From positions 73,135,978 to 73,199,977 of the forward strand of contig CM066738.1 of the NCBI GenBank assembly GCA_033961575.1: 64,000 nucleotides of DNA. The letters are read 5' to 3'. The notes under the pieces were generated by a model. The model did not search any database. It had not been told where the DNA came from and saw only the letters and a program-made list of their open reading frames with translations. A program made the translations under genes and the position numbers. The DNA is from Aselliscus stoliczkanus. Lineage: Eukaryota > Chordata > Mammalia > Chiroptera > Hipposideridae. This document shows positions 1-13,200 of the stretch, piece by piece (the stretch's first letter is position 1; every line of letters begins with the position of its first letter).

Positions 1-128
1 GAAATGGATTTCTCATGACTTATACTTGTATACATGATCAATTATCCATTCACTACCAATAGGGAGTAGGAATTAGGTTTAGATAGTACCACACAGCATT
101 TTATAAACCACTTGATGATGGTGGTAGT

Positions 129-160
<32 letters not shown>
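129..160. repeat. (GT)n microsatellite
   Basis: About 16 GT units follow a TGGTGGTAGTGG stretch. The repeat is pure at this length. Confidence 0.95.
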
Positions 161-161
<1 letters not shown>

Positions 162-775
162 TTTAAATTTAGAAAAATCATGTTTCATGTACACAACTGT
201 CCTGGAATTCTGAGTATACAAGTTTGTTATTCTGGGCCATTTGATTGAATTTAACCACAGCAAACTCTTCCAAGTCATAATGAAGCAACAATTACATCTA
301 AAAAGGGAGCCAAGCCAAAAAACATCCTTTTCCAATATCTCTCTTTCAAACATCAGACTCCAGTATAAGCTCCATGGTTTTCATTTTACTGGTATACCAT
401 CTCTCTAAGCTGTTGGAAACATGTTAAACATGAGACAGGGAGCGGTGCACCACTTAGTCTTTGATGGGAAAGGCTGGCAGCGAGTCCATGTGTATGCACA
501 GACATGTGCGCATGTGTACACACACACACATACAGACTTAAAGAAACAAAAAACTACAAAATATTCTTTTTAAAAAAGGCCATTAAAAAATTAGAAAACC
601 ACAGTTACTGACAAAATTAGAATTCAGAAATCATCCCTATAATTGAAGACTTTTGAAATGAATGTACTTTAAATTTTACTTTATAACATATGATGTGATA
701 GTTCAAGATATACATTAGGTAAAACAGACTTTAAGAAAGTTAAAATGACCTTTTCATGTAAAAATTAAAGTATTT

Positions 776-815
776 TGTGTGTGTGTATGTGTGTGTGTGT
801 GTGTGTGTGTCTCTC
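776..815. repeat. (GT)n with one GTAT interruption, then CTCTCT
   Basis: GT units run from 776 to 810 with a single A at 787, ending in a short CT run. Confidence 0.9.
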
Positions 816-3800
816 TAAACAAACCCCATAACACTTGGAAAATTACAACTTCTCCTTCACATACACATAATTTTAATAAATATACCATTACTAAGATAAA
901 TTAAACCTTTTTGATAATTAGAAAAGTTATAGTTATCAAAGCATCCTGGGCATAGAATGAAACCTTACACTGTTTCCAGATTTTTGAAGTCACACTTATC
1001 CCATGCGATGGTGCATTTCAGCGTAATGATGCAGCAATCCCTACGACGCAGGACACACAGAAACAACGTCAAAGGCAATTCTTCACATTTGGATCTCACC
1101 ACATCGAGTGCAAAGAGTGAGTTTGAACATGAAAATGCAATTTGCTCCTTCTAAAGTATACACTTTTATCTCTTGCAAAAAACACATTCATTTCCATCGC
1201 CTCCAGGTAAAGAGGATGGCATCTATCACAAGTACAGAGAATGTCTGAAGGATTTAGAAGCAATCTTTTCATAATGCTTCTTTGGGTGAGGAAGTGGAGT
1301 TATGAGTTACTCAAAATTCATAAGGATTATTAAGTTTACTTCCTCACAGAAGATGTGCCCCCATCGTAACTCTCGACTGCACTGTCAGCGTTCCAGCCCA
1401 AAACTCTTGAGAATAGGTCTCTGGTTCAGGACACTCATCCATTTTGCGGCATAGGATCAAGGTTCTACCCCATTCGAAAAAACAGAACAAACACAAATTG
1501 CTTCCAGTGGAACAAGCCTATAGTATCAACAATGAATTTGGGGTACTCACTCATCATTATTCCTTTATGTAAGTGATTTTAATAGGTAAGTAAGTTTCTA
1601 TTGTAGCCAAGTTGACTCCAGATTATCAACTTGTGTGTCTGTGCCTGCTGTGCTATTTGAACGATTACCCTGTTCCTCAGGGCCCTCAGCTATGATCCAC
1701 TTGGCACCCAACCCCTCACGGTAAGGAAGCTTCCTAAAAAACAGTAAGCTTTTCTGATGAATTCCAACCTCATAGCTCATCTAAACTGAGCCTATGAGCT
1801 TCATCGTTTTCCTTTTTACACTTCGCATAGGTCTATGGGAAGTTATGAAACATATTTTTCTAGTCCTCCCAGGAGCAAGGCCAGGTCCACAATTTGACCT
1901 CAGAAACACAGCAGTCCTGCAAAGCCAGACAGCCTGATAGAACTGAGTATTAGTGCTCTCTGCCTGGCCTAACACAAACTATAACATGCAGCACGGAGCA
2001 ATGTTACTTATGGGAAAAGACAAGCAATGGATCATGGGCAGAAAAATAATGGGATTTAATCACACAAAAATATCACAAACACACAGCTCTTTTTCAACAA
2101 GCTACCCACCTCAGGTAAAGACACAATATTCTTATGAAACTAACCACTGATGATTTACAATGGAGCTGCCTAACCAGGTATATTTTGATCAGATGAAGTT
2201 GTAAGATTCTGGACACACCCAGAGATTCTCCTTCCCATTAAGTCAATATTCCCCCAGGGAATGATTTTGAACAAACATACAAAAATATCTATCTATGCCT
2301 CAGATAGATGTCTTAGATGTGTGAGGCATGATCCCAGGAACAGGGCAGGCTCATGTGAAAGAATGTCACAGACTAATTAAGGACACGGCTGCCGAAAAAG
2401 GAGGGCTGACCCTGCAGTCTTATTTACACAATTTCCAGCCAGAGGGCTATGAAGTGGAGCCCCAGTGGGGGCATTTCTGTCTGAAACCCAAGGGCACCTG
2501 CATTAAGGAAACTGGTGTAAATGAATCCCTTTGCTCAATGACAGAAGTAAAGACACCAAGACTTCAATTATCTTGCTGTGGAATATATGTGCCGACCTTC
2601 TTGGACTCTACCTAGCAAGACATAGTTACTTCTTATTTATTATTATTATTTGCTCTTCAGTATGCATTCAATTAGAAGGAGGACATTTTGAGGCAAAAAC
2701 GATAAGCTCTTTAGACAGAAGGTAGATATTCAAAAATTGCAAAACTTCAGCTTTCAAAAATAGCCTAAGTGACCTCTTGCAGTACTTTGACCACTCCACA
2801 GCAAGCAGGAGGCAACCCCTGTGAAGAGCGAATTCTGGCAAAGTTCTCTCTTCACAGATGATGCACAGCTTAAGCTATAATGAGTTTTTGGGTTACAAAT
2901 GCTGAACACATTAATATTCCTTGATGATAATTATCACAGTATAAGCACCTTTCCCAATGTGAGTAGCATAAAGCAACTGAAGCAGCATTTTTACTACATT
3001 TGAAACAAGCTGGAAAATGGAATTTTCTACTCTTAGAATCTGAGGTCAACATACAATCAAGCACTGCATATTAACACACCTATATGTGAACCCTGTACCA
3101 TTTTCCTTCCCTTCTGCTGTCTGTACACCGAAAGCTGTCTCCTTTATCCATTCTTCATTATGAAATTCTCAATATGAACATATTTGTGATACACAGAATT
3201 TCAAAACAAAATGTATTTTCCCCTGATCATATGAATCCTATGTTTTTTCTTATGAGAATATAAATAGCAAATAAGATCAGTAAGCCATGTTTTACAGATG
3301 AGATGTGTCTCTGTGCAGTTTGAATGAATTCTGTGGTCACTGGCTGCATATAAAACAGGATGAAAATTAGAATCGAGTAAATAGGCTCCAAACACATCAC
3401 ATACAAATCTGAATAAGCTCCCAGCCTTTATCTTTACACCTTTGAAACTAATAGTACCATTATGCACTGAAAGGTTTAAATGTGAATTCTAACCTACCAA
3501 CATGATGACATTAACGACGTCAGCATCATATTTACTAGTAATATTTTCACATAAGGTACCTGGAAACCAATTTTCACTCCAGATTAAAGAAGAACTATTG
3601 TTATTTGGATAAATACTATCAAATATTACACGAAAAACTTGATAAAGATTATCTACTATACTATAGATGATCTAATACTATAATTCAGTATTTACCGTAG
3701 CATGCCCAAAATAGATACTGAAAAGATTTAACTTACTACACTCCAATTGGATTTGATAACATACTTTGAATGGACTATAAATTGATTTTCCCTCATCTCT

Positions 3801-3824
3801 TTCTTCGTCTCCCGCTATTCAGTT

Positions 3825-3847
3825 AAAAAAAAAAAAAAAAAAAAAAA
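3825..3847. repeat. A23 homopolymer
   Basis: This is an uninterrupted run of about 23 A. No SINE or LINE body could be recognised upstream of it. Confidence 0.85.
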
Positions 3848-4957
3848 GCACAGAAAACGTCTATTACAAAGCCCAACTAATGCTAGGGCAGTTTAAAATA
3901 ATCACAATATATGATCTTCTTTAAAAAAAAAAATGCTATAATGTCACTTTAGTACTCTATGTAAATAATCCCAACAGCACTTTGACTTAACAGTGACAAA
4001 ATGAAAGCTAGCTTGGCCCCTTAATCCAAAGAGTGTGAATTGATTTAGAGATTTTATAGGTGTGAATCTGCTGAACTCATCTGTACCACGTTACCCCACA
4101 CTTCATTTAGAAAATATGCCACGCTACGACTGCTTCAAGTTCTCTACCATCATTTTTACTTATGTGCTGCAAAAATGTCTTCAAATCTCATTTGAATAGA
4201 TGGCAGGGTTATGAGGGAACCTTTACTAAATATTTAACAGCACTATCGGCTTATTAAATACTATAATGTGAGAGCCATGAAAGCATGATATACAGTGCTT
4301 GCCTTTTTTTTAAAACTTAATGCTGGTGCTCATTTTGAACACTCTGCGAGTCCATTCATCAGTAGAACTGATGCATTTTAAAAAGTCCTCATTTACTAGC
4401 AGATAAATGTGGTTAGAAAACCTTTTTAGTGCAGAAATGACTGGAAACCTATTTGGTTTTACTGTGCAAAATTTGCTTTTCCTTGGCTAGGCAAAAAAAA
4501 AAAAAAAAAACCTCACGAAACATTTAAAAGGCCATTTTGAAGTCATATGCAAAAGCTAAAGGAACACAGTTTCAAATAAAAGTAAGGTGTAATTTTGGTT
4601 CACAGGTATATACATACACATAAACAAGGCAGCCAATTTATAGACAGATTAGAAAGTACACGTTATTTCTCAAATCTGGAAACAGTATCTCAAATGCACA
4701 TCATATAATGAGATTGACCATTGAGACTGAAACTTTTGACCATGACATTGTTGCCAGGTGACTTCATTTGCAACTGTTCATAACTGCCTTTTTTTAAAAA
4801 AATAGGTTAATATAATCTTTGCATATACTATGCTAAGATATTTTTAACTAAAACTATGCTTTTTTTTTTTTAAGTTAATCAGAAAATTTTTAGCCTGGAT
4901 ATTCCAGTAGGTAGAAAAGAGAAGAAATTCCCTCAGAAAAGATCTTTCTATTCACAA

Positions 4958-4959
<2 letters not shown>

Positions 4960-5033
<74 letters not shown>

Positions 5034-5085
5034 GTGTGTGTGTGTATATATATACACACACACACACAGAGACACACACACACGC
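4960..5085. repeat. Compound (TG)n-(TA)n-(TG)n-(TA)n-(CA)n microsatellite
   Basis: Pure TG units (to 4992) pass into TA (to 5030), a short TG block, a short TA block and then CA to about 5085. The outer TG and CA arms are complementary to each other. Confidence 0.95.
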
Positions 5086-8000
5086 ACTATGGTGTAAAGA
5101 AAACTCCCTGTCCACTGGAGTCCTGCAGAGTGAGCATTTATCCTGTAAACACTGTAACAATGATTATCTGTCCTCTCGGTTCTCAGTGGAGACTCTTGCT
5201 TTTGAAAATGTCTTGTGGTGTCTTACTAAATTCAGGCTATTTCAATTAGTATTACTGCACATTAAAAATTAATTGCATTACTGAGTGGATTAAGGTTTAA
5301 ATTTCAATTCTACAGTATGTGCACTAGAAATGACAGCTTAAAATCAATGTTCTTTGGCCCACAATCGGAAGTGTATACAGTCGAATAGTGTGGGACTGGC
5401 GTCACTGGCCAAGCAGTTTTAAAGAACTTGAGAGTTCAGTTGAAGATGTGTCAGCTCTAATTCTAGATTTTAGTTTGAATGCTAAACAGTAGCTCAGCCT
5501 TAGAAAAATAAAAACAGAATAACGCAGCACTAACAATTCGGAAAAACAAGTGGACACAGGTACTAAAATTATGACAACAAAAGAATTAACAGTCACCAAA
5601 ATTCACATATACATAATTATCCCTTGCTCATAATTCTGTTCAATAAGAACAAAAGATCTCTGTCCTAAATCCATATTTGTTATTAGTCATTGGGTGACAG
5701 CAGTTGGTTGAGGGCAGGAAATTGGCTATTTTATAAAGAGAAACTACTAATATATACAATATTCATAATGACTTTATTGTGTTTTAATGAAACCCAAGAA
5801 GATATTGAAAATACAAATCTTTTCCTTAAAGAGTAATCCCATTGAAGTCCTGTTTGTAAATTATTAAACCATATTTTGGGGGAAGGGACACATCAAGGTG
5901 ATCATCCTGACTATAGATGTATAATATCTATGCGAAATGTTTGGAATGAGTCCACTTCGATTTGCAATACACTTGTACTTTTAAGAAGACGAAGATGAGG
6001 AACATTAGAAAAGAAGTCAACAGAGTAAAGTAGTATCAGTAAAACCCACAGAGCCACCAGGATATCTGGGTTTGGAACAGAACAGTGATTGGTATGTGCC
6101 TAAGAGGAAAAAATGATGCCTGCACTGTTCCTCAAGATTCCCTCAGTGGTGCACCGGTGGCCAACAGCAAGTTCGGCAGCAAGAGAGTAAAGAAGATGGG
6201 AAGTAATAATAACAATAAAAAGAATAATCTGGCGCAAATGGACCCCAAGGTGTAGTAGTCATCCCTGTGCAACAATCACCCTTCACTGCAATTTACTGAT
6301 GTTGCTTCATTACAATACAGCATATAAAGGGGTAATGCACAAAGTGCATTACTGAAAGCTATGTGCTTGGAAGCAGCACATAGCGCCCTAGCAGACATTG
6401 CCAGGGGAGCCAAGTCGGACTGCTCATAAGTAAAATTACCAGGAAAAAAGATTATATAGAAAGGTGTAACATGTATACAGCGTGGTGATAAATCTGGGGG
6501 GAAAGAAGATAAAAGGTAGCAGGGAAAAGTGTTTCCTTAGTGAAATACTAAAGGCACGTCAAATGATCTGAGTTAAAACATCCTTTGTAGAGGTGACAAC
6601 TTGTAGCTTTGTCAAAAGGAAGATGAAGATTATGATGTTTCTGGTTTGGAAAATATAAACCGGCTCTCTTGGCTTCCTATTATTTTTCTCCAGAAAATGA
6701 CCTTGATGTTTTTAAGTGAACTTTAACACTGAACATTCAGGTAACTATTATTGAAAAGAGAAAATGATTAATTTTCTGATTCTCTCCTGCTATAGCTGAA
6801 GGTCTTACTATTCATTCAGAGCCTAGAAGATGCTGAAGCAATGTGTTAAGGAGTAAAAAGAGATTCTTTTTTCACCAAGGATCATTGAGTATGTCATTGG
6901 TTAATTCTTGCTCTATGTTCCTCATTAGCATGACTCTCAAGTTTCTGGTTATCATATCCGAAATATTAAGACATAATAACTATGAAGGTGCAGATAATTG
7001 GATATTAACCAGAACATACTTGACTGGGCAGGAGGTAGGGCCCTGCTTAAACTAATCCTGAAATATATTAATCACCAATTAATGAAAGGGTTTCAAATTC
7101 ATTTTCTATTATAGAACACCTCCGAGTATCTAAGCTTTTTCTAACAAAATAACTTGGAATAACGGGGTAGAAATAAGGAATATGGTCACCTGATGATGGC
7201 CTGAATTAATTCTTTACAGCCTGTTGTCAGGTAATCATGAAAACCATAGTTAAAGCCTTGATTACTTTCTATTTTTAATTTTACAAAGTCTGATGGGAAG
7301 AAGAGGGGACACTTTTCAATATTCAGTGCCTTGGTTTAAATTCCAAATTTATCCCTTTAAATGGCAGAGCCATAGGTAAATAGTCATCAGAACACTTTCA
7401 TAATATTATGGGAGTTTTTCAGCCTAGACCTCTAGACCCCCAACCCAACAACAGATGTACTTGTAAGATATAAAACCAATTAATGGGAGCCAGAGAAGTC
7501 CAGTGAAAACATGCTTTGTAAATAGTAAACAGTAAGCAGTAAAAGTTGATGAATATATTAAGGGATAAGGACTATGACAAAGTGGCGATTGAAAAGTCAA
7601 CACCACTTAGATGGAAATAAAGTCATGCTAAATAAAAATAAAATAAAAATAAAAACAAACAAACCAGGAAAAGGAACATAGAGAGAAGGCAAGTCACATC
7701 TATACAACCCACAAGGCTGTGAGATTGTGTCTGATACATCACAGATGTCTTATTAGCTTGGTTGTAAAAGCCCCTACTAAGCTCCTGAGAAAAACTTCTG
7801 TGCATATTCAGAGTCAGAGAAACTGCTAGAAAATGCCATTCATCTTTAAGAAAAAATAAAGTAAAATTTCTAAGTACATTATTCTCACAAATAGATTCTA
7901 ATATCTCTCAATACTTAAAAGGTGTATCTCCCAGATACTCTGAAAAAGACTCAACGTTTGTATGTCAGAGGAAACAAATTCTTTGGATTAATACAAAGTA

Positions 8001-8794
8001 AGCAAGGGATTGAAATGACGCTATCTCTATATTTTTGCCTGCCTTTATTCACTTAACCTGATGAAAATCGTAAGAAAACGCCTGTTATCTCCGGGCTGTT
8101 GTTTTTTATTCACTTATTTGTTGACTTTAATTTTAATAATTCTTAAATAAGCACTCATGGCAGATGAACTAAGATATGCAGGCAAGTAGGCCCTTTTATC
8201 AACAATTTTGCCATAGAAATACACAAACATTTCAATGGCTCTTCATTAGCAAACAAATCAACAAGTGATATTTTAATGCATGACTTTATTCCATCTCTGT
8301 GGGGACTGTAGTTGAGAGTGTGATGTACAGTACAGAGAAAAGAATCATCAGCCACAATGTCCCAGGGCTCCCTCCATTGAGGACTTCGCAGCCTCCGCTT
8401 AAAGAGTGCATTTAATTGACTGATAGACAGTAGCTTCTTTGTTCACAGAAGACAGCGAAGTAATGGCAGCTTGAAAATCGTACCATCTACAGGGTCTCCT
8501 GAGACTAGTAACAGGGGGATATGTGTCAGGAATAAATAAATAATCTAATTATTAAGCCACTTCCTGTCAAGTTAACTCCAATTTGTTGGCTTTTGAAGGC
8601 AACAAAACGAGGCATTTTTCCTCATTATGCTTCTCTTTTTATACCAGTGGTAATCACAGGCGGATTAAAGGGTGCCTGATTGGTTTTTTTGTCAAGGAAC
8701 TGAGAAGCAGCCAACAGTACAGAAAAACAGAGTTGGGGTTAGAAGAAATTTCATGCTTGTCTCCTTTCCAGCTCCCTAACAGCCCACACGGCTG

Positions 8795-8920
8795 CCCCAT
8801 ACAGAGCTGCCAGCTGTACAGCAAATGTGTACCCCTCCAACTGAGGCCTACCGGGCCACAGGCGCCATCCTGAGAGCTGTGAGATACCTTGCAATCTTGG
8901 CAGGTAGCTACTGCTGTCAT
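8795..8920. repeat. Local duplication, copy A
   Basis: This copy pairs with 10158-10284. The first 36 bases of both copies are identical (starting CCCCATACAGAGCTGCCAGC), and the rest is roughly 75-80% alike, including ACTGAGGCCTACC and CCATCCTGAGA. The family, if it is an interspersed repeat, is unknown to me. Confidence 0.8.
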
Positions 8921-10157
8921 AGGCATAATTCTAAAGGTGACCTAGGAAACCCCATCAGCTCACCAAATGCAACAATACGAGCAGCTGAAGTTCGACACCC
9001 ACTCTCCATATTGGCTCCCCCTCCTTTGTTTACTGCTATTAATGGCCCCGAAACTAGGAAATAACCTATGGAAATAGGTCATGAGAGACCTTTTCTTTTT
9101 ATGTGTCTGAACTGATTCTGTAAGAAAACAGATCACAAGGCATATGTGTATATGGACATGTGTGTGCATGCAGGGATCTGCCTTTTAATCTATTGCCGAT
9201 GACTTTCCATGCCCTCCATTCAGACATGTTTTGCAAACTTCATTCACATTTGATAATAAACATATCAAACAGTGAGTGAAAAACAGATACACTTGTGGCA
9301 TATTCTACGGCAAATCAAAGATGAAGACAGAATGAGAGCCAGAAACCCCGCCATTGTATCTCAGACAGTCAGATGGAATGATCCATCTGGCACAGACCTT
9401 CCTCCCAGCGTCTGTACGGAGCCTAGGAAGAAAGGCTGGCATCCAGTCATTCTGCCTCATCCACATTCTTCTGCGGCCTCTTTAAGGGCAGTGTGTTCTA
9501 AAAAGTAACGAGAAACTGAAGCTTCAGTTTGTCTGTGGCTCAGGCAGAGCCCTCAGTCTCAGAAAATCAACACCGCAAGAAATGTCTAATAGGCTATCTT
9601 AGGAGCCTGTAAATTGGAAACTCCACTGACTGCCAGCATTTTTTATTCTTGTAAATCAAAGCTGCTAGACACAGCCTAAAACACAAAACAAGGATAAACA
9701 TCCTGATCTGTCTTTTAATAGCTCAACACTGAAATTAAGAGATAGGGTCAAAGATTTTCTTTCAAAGTTGCATAAGAAATAAGAATCCAAAGAACCAAGA
9801 TGAGCTCTTGGAAACTGCCTTATTCCAAAAAAGATGTTAAATAAAGGTCTTTTTTATTTTAACTTCAAATTGTCTTTGTTTTTAGGAAGGCTAATCAGAT
9901 AAAGTTGATAAGTTCCTGTGGCCCCACTTTGCACTCGATAAACAGTATAGCTGTGTGCTATTTATGCCTCTGTATGTCCTTTCTGAATACATCTTGAATT
10001 TTTGTTAAATTGCGCAGATAATTAAACCCTCTTCATATTTACAGTCTGCTTCATTGGTACTATGAATTCTGTTTTCAGTTACTGTCCGCAAATTCCCTCT
10101 CTGAACAATTTCATACTAAGCAATAACACTTCATTTTACATAAGTTTTATCTGATGT

Positions 10158-10284
10158 CCCCATACAGAGCTGCCAGCTGTACAGCAAATGTGTGGTTCTC
10201 AAACTGAGGCCTACCAGGCCGCAGGCTCCATCCTGAGATCTATAAGGCACCTTGCTGTCATTGGCAAGCTTTCCCTGCTATCAC
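10158..10284. repeat. Local duplication, copy B
   Basis: This is the second copy, 1.36 kb from copy A and in the same orientation. Similarity fades after CTGCTATCAC. Confidence 0.8.
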
Positions 10285-13200
10285 TGCGACCATCACTCCA
10301 CACTGCACACAACTTAAAATCATCTGATTATTAGAATTTGTGGCCCACACTCCATTTTATCCTTTATTTAATCTATCCCCAGATCACACATTTGTTTAAA
10401 TGTTTTGGCTGGTTTACAAATCATGCAGCCATCTGCACAGTAGGTGTGACACCATTTTTTAGACAAAAGTTACGTTACAAACAAAGATAAAGTCATTTGA
10501 AATGCTTTGGTGTTTGTTATTCTGCCTGGTTCACTTGGACCAACTCTAAGAAATAAATAGAATTATCTGTGTAAATCGATGAACATCTATGAAAAACAAC
10601 ACCCAGCAGAACGCCGAGCTTGCTCCATTACCTACGTTAATATCATGACAGCTGAGGAGAGATGACCTGGCCCACTTCTCATCTCTCCTGTACAGATGGC
10701 TATTAAAGAGAAAGTATCCCTTTTGTATGGTCCATGTAGAAACCCTTTATGGGCTTTTCAAATAAGCCAGCATTGCCCACATGAGGGTAGCTTTCTGTTA
10801 CCATTAAACTGCCCAGATTTCATCTTTTTTAATCCAGCTCTTGATGAAATAAGCCAGTATTTCATCATATTTAATACCAACTGCTTGTTTCTTAATTTCC
10901 TGAGTTTTGTAAGCAATCAAATGAAGATGACGTTTTAAAAAAATTTAGTAGTCTTCTCTTTTAAAATTAGTGTAAACTCCAAAGAACTTAATGACTTTGA
11001 GCTTCTTAGGATAATGCAGGTACATACATATAATATATACATCCACACATGTATGCATTATTGTAGTCATTTCTATTCTTTTTTTTTTCAAAGAGCCAAT
11101 GAACACTGAGAGTTTACAGGGAAACAGAGTTTATCTTCCTATGCAAAGATCCATATATTTAGATATTTGCCACTAAGACATATAAAATCCAAAACCACTA
11201 TAGACCTCAAAATATCGGTGTTAGTCTAATCTAAAGCAAGAGCACTCAAGCTGCAATGTTTCAGAGGTGATACTGAATGTCACAAAACTGTAATGAAGAT
11301 TAGTCACGTAGCACACCATCCACTAAAGAAATGGAAGGAAAAGAATGCCATTTGTGACCTTAGGCATCAAACAAATTGCAGAACGTATGAATGTCACGTG
11401 CCACAGAAGCAGACTAAATTTCACCACACTGTACAAAACTGATTTATGCATTCTTTTTGTCTTGACATTAGTGATATATATCATGTGTAACATAAAACAT
11501 AGGGTACATATCTTCTCACGTGCACTGTAGAAAAATCTGAGTCTTTTCATGGTCTTAAAAATTATAACTAAAGATAAAACACTGAGTATTGGAGGTTTGA
11601 ATAAAAATAGTATTTTTGCATCAGTGTTTTCTTTCACATTAGCTGTCATTCATAGTCCTAAATTCTAGTTTTGCTTTTCTAAGAGATAAATACATTTGAT
11701 TCCCCCAAATGCTGTAAGCATCATCCTCGATCCATCTGGGACATGTTTATTAGTGACTATTTCTGGATTTTCATATTTTTTTCACACAACAGGGTACTAT
11801 ACCACCTTAGATACAATTTTGCCATTACAATATGGGTCTTTCTAATCAGATGAAAAATATGAAAAAAATAAAACATTAAGTGATAACTTCTACGTTGATT
11901 TTTAAAAATTATTCTTTGGTAAATGGCTAGTACCCATCCCCTTTAAATTCTCCATCCAAGAACTTTCAAAGGGAGGGCTGAAAATGGCCACGGCTCTATC
12001 CTGACCACTTGTCCTCCAAAGTCCATGACTGCAGCAATCAGTTCCAAGGATAATAGCATTTCTCCCCTTTGATCATTTCTTTGTCAAGCTGACTGGCCTT
12101 CGATGGTGTATATACTGCTGGTTGTCTACCACCAGCCGCTCGCAATTTGCTCACTATGTTTCATGAGACAGTTGTTTGTGGCTGTTTGGAACACATTCGT
12201 CTCTTTGGGGATTTATGCGCTAGCTGCAATGCCAACCTCTATAGTGATCGAAATTTCTTTCTAACTAAAATAGATAATTAGAGACTGGTAATTATTGGTC
12301 AAGAATTATCAGAGTGAAAAAATTAAGCTCCTCATAAATAGTTCTTGGCAATGTCATCTCTTTATATTATCGCATGCCTAACAGCCCTTTATTCTGAGCA
12401 CTTACAAATTTACTCTACTGCTGTTGAGCCTCATAATTTTATATGAGGCAATCCCTTTGCTGGGTTAAACACATTTAAATTCTCTGGTTTCCGTCTCTGT
12501 CTGTCTTAATCCATACCAAATAATAATAACAATAATAACAGAAACCTCAAAGAGGAAAATACCAATAAATATTTACTATGCTGATAGACAGGGACAGTGA
12601 ATAATGAATTAAAGGACAAAATACAGAATGGCTTCTTTCTGTACTCTTAGGTCAAAAGCCAATGTAAACTACGTTAAAGGAACAAAGGAAGACAAGAAAA
12701 AATTTCTCATCTGTGCAGACTTTGAAAGAGGAAAGCCTTTTCCCCAGGAAAGCTGTTAAAATGTTTTGTAGCTCTTTTTGTATGTGTGTAAAGAAGAAAA
12801 GAAACCCCTAAATAGTCACTGGTCTGATTTCTTACTGAAACTGTGTCAAAATGTGGTGGAGTGAAGTTTCCTTTTTTTCCTTAATAGACATAAGTCAAAT
12901 CCCTAATGCATTTTTATTGAGTAATTATTCCTGAAACTCGGACCATGCGTCCACACCTAGCTGCAAAACGGCACTTAAGCAGAGCGTCTCCAATATGTAC
13001 CTGGTAGAAACATTGATGGTTTTCCTTTCACAAATGTCCCTGGCCAATAACCTGAGATCAGCACATCCAGAAAGAAGCGTGGGGGTTGCCTGACACCGAA
13101 ATTGCATTAAAACATGTGTGATACATAGAAGTAAATGCAAATGACTTCATTAAAAAGGGAATTTAAAGTTACACCTCATTGGGTCATCTGCAGACTTTAT

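Noticed and set aside
4890..5272. Frames rich in Tyr-Ile, Cys-Val and His-Thr dipeptides
   Set aside because: Translations of the TG/TA/CA microsatellite.
11323..11649. 108-codon minus-strand frame
   Set aside because: AT-rich, low-complexity composition (Leu, Ile, Phe, Lys), no motif; expected by chance at this length.
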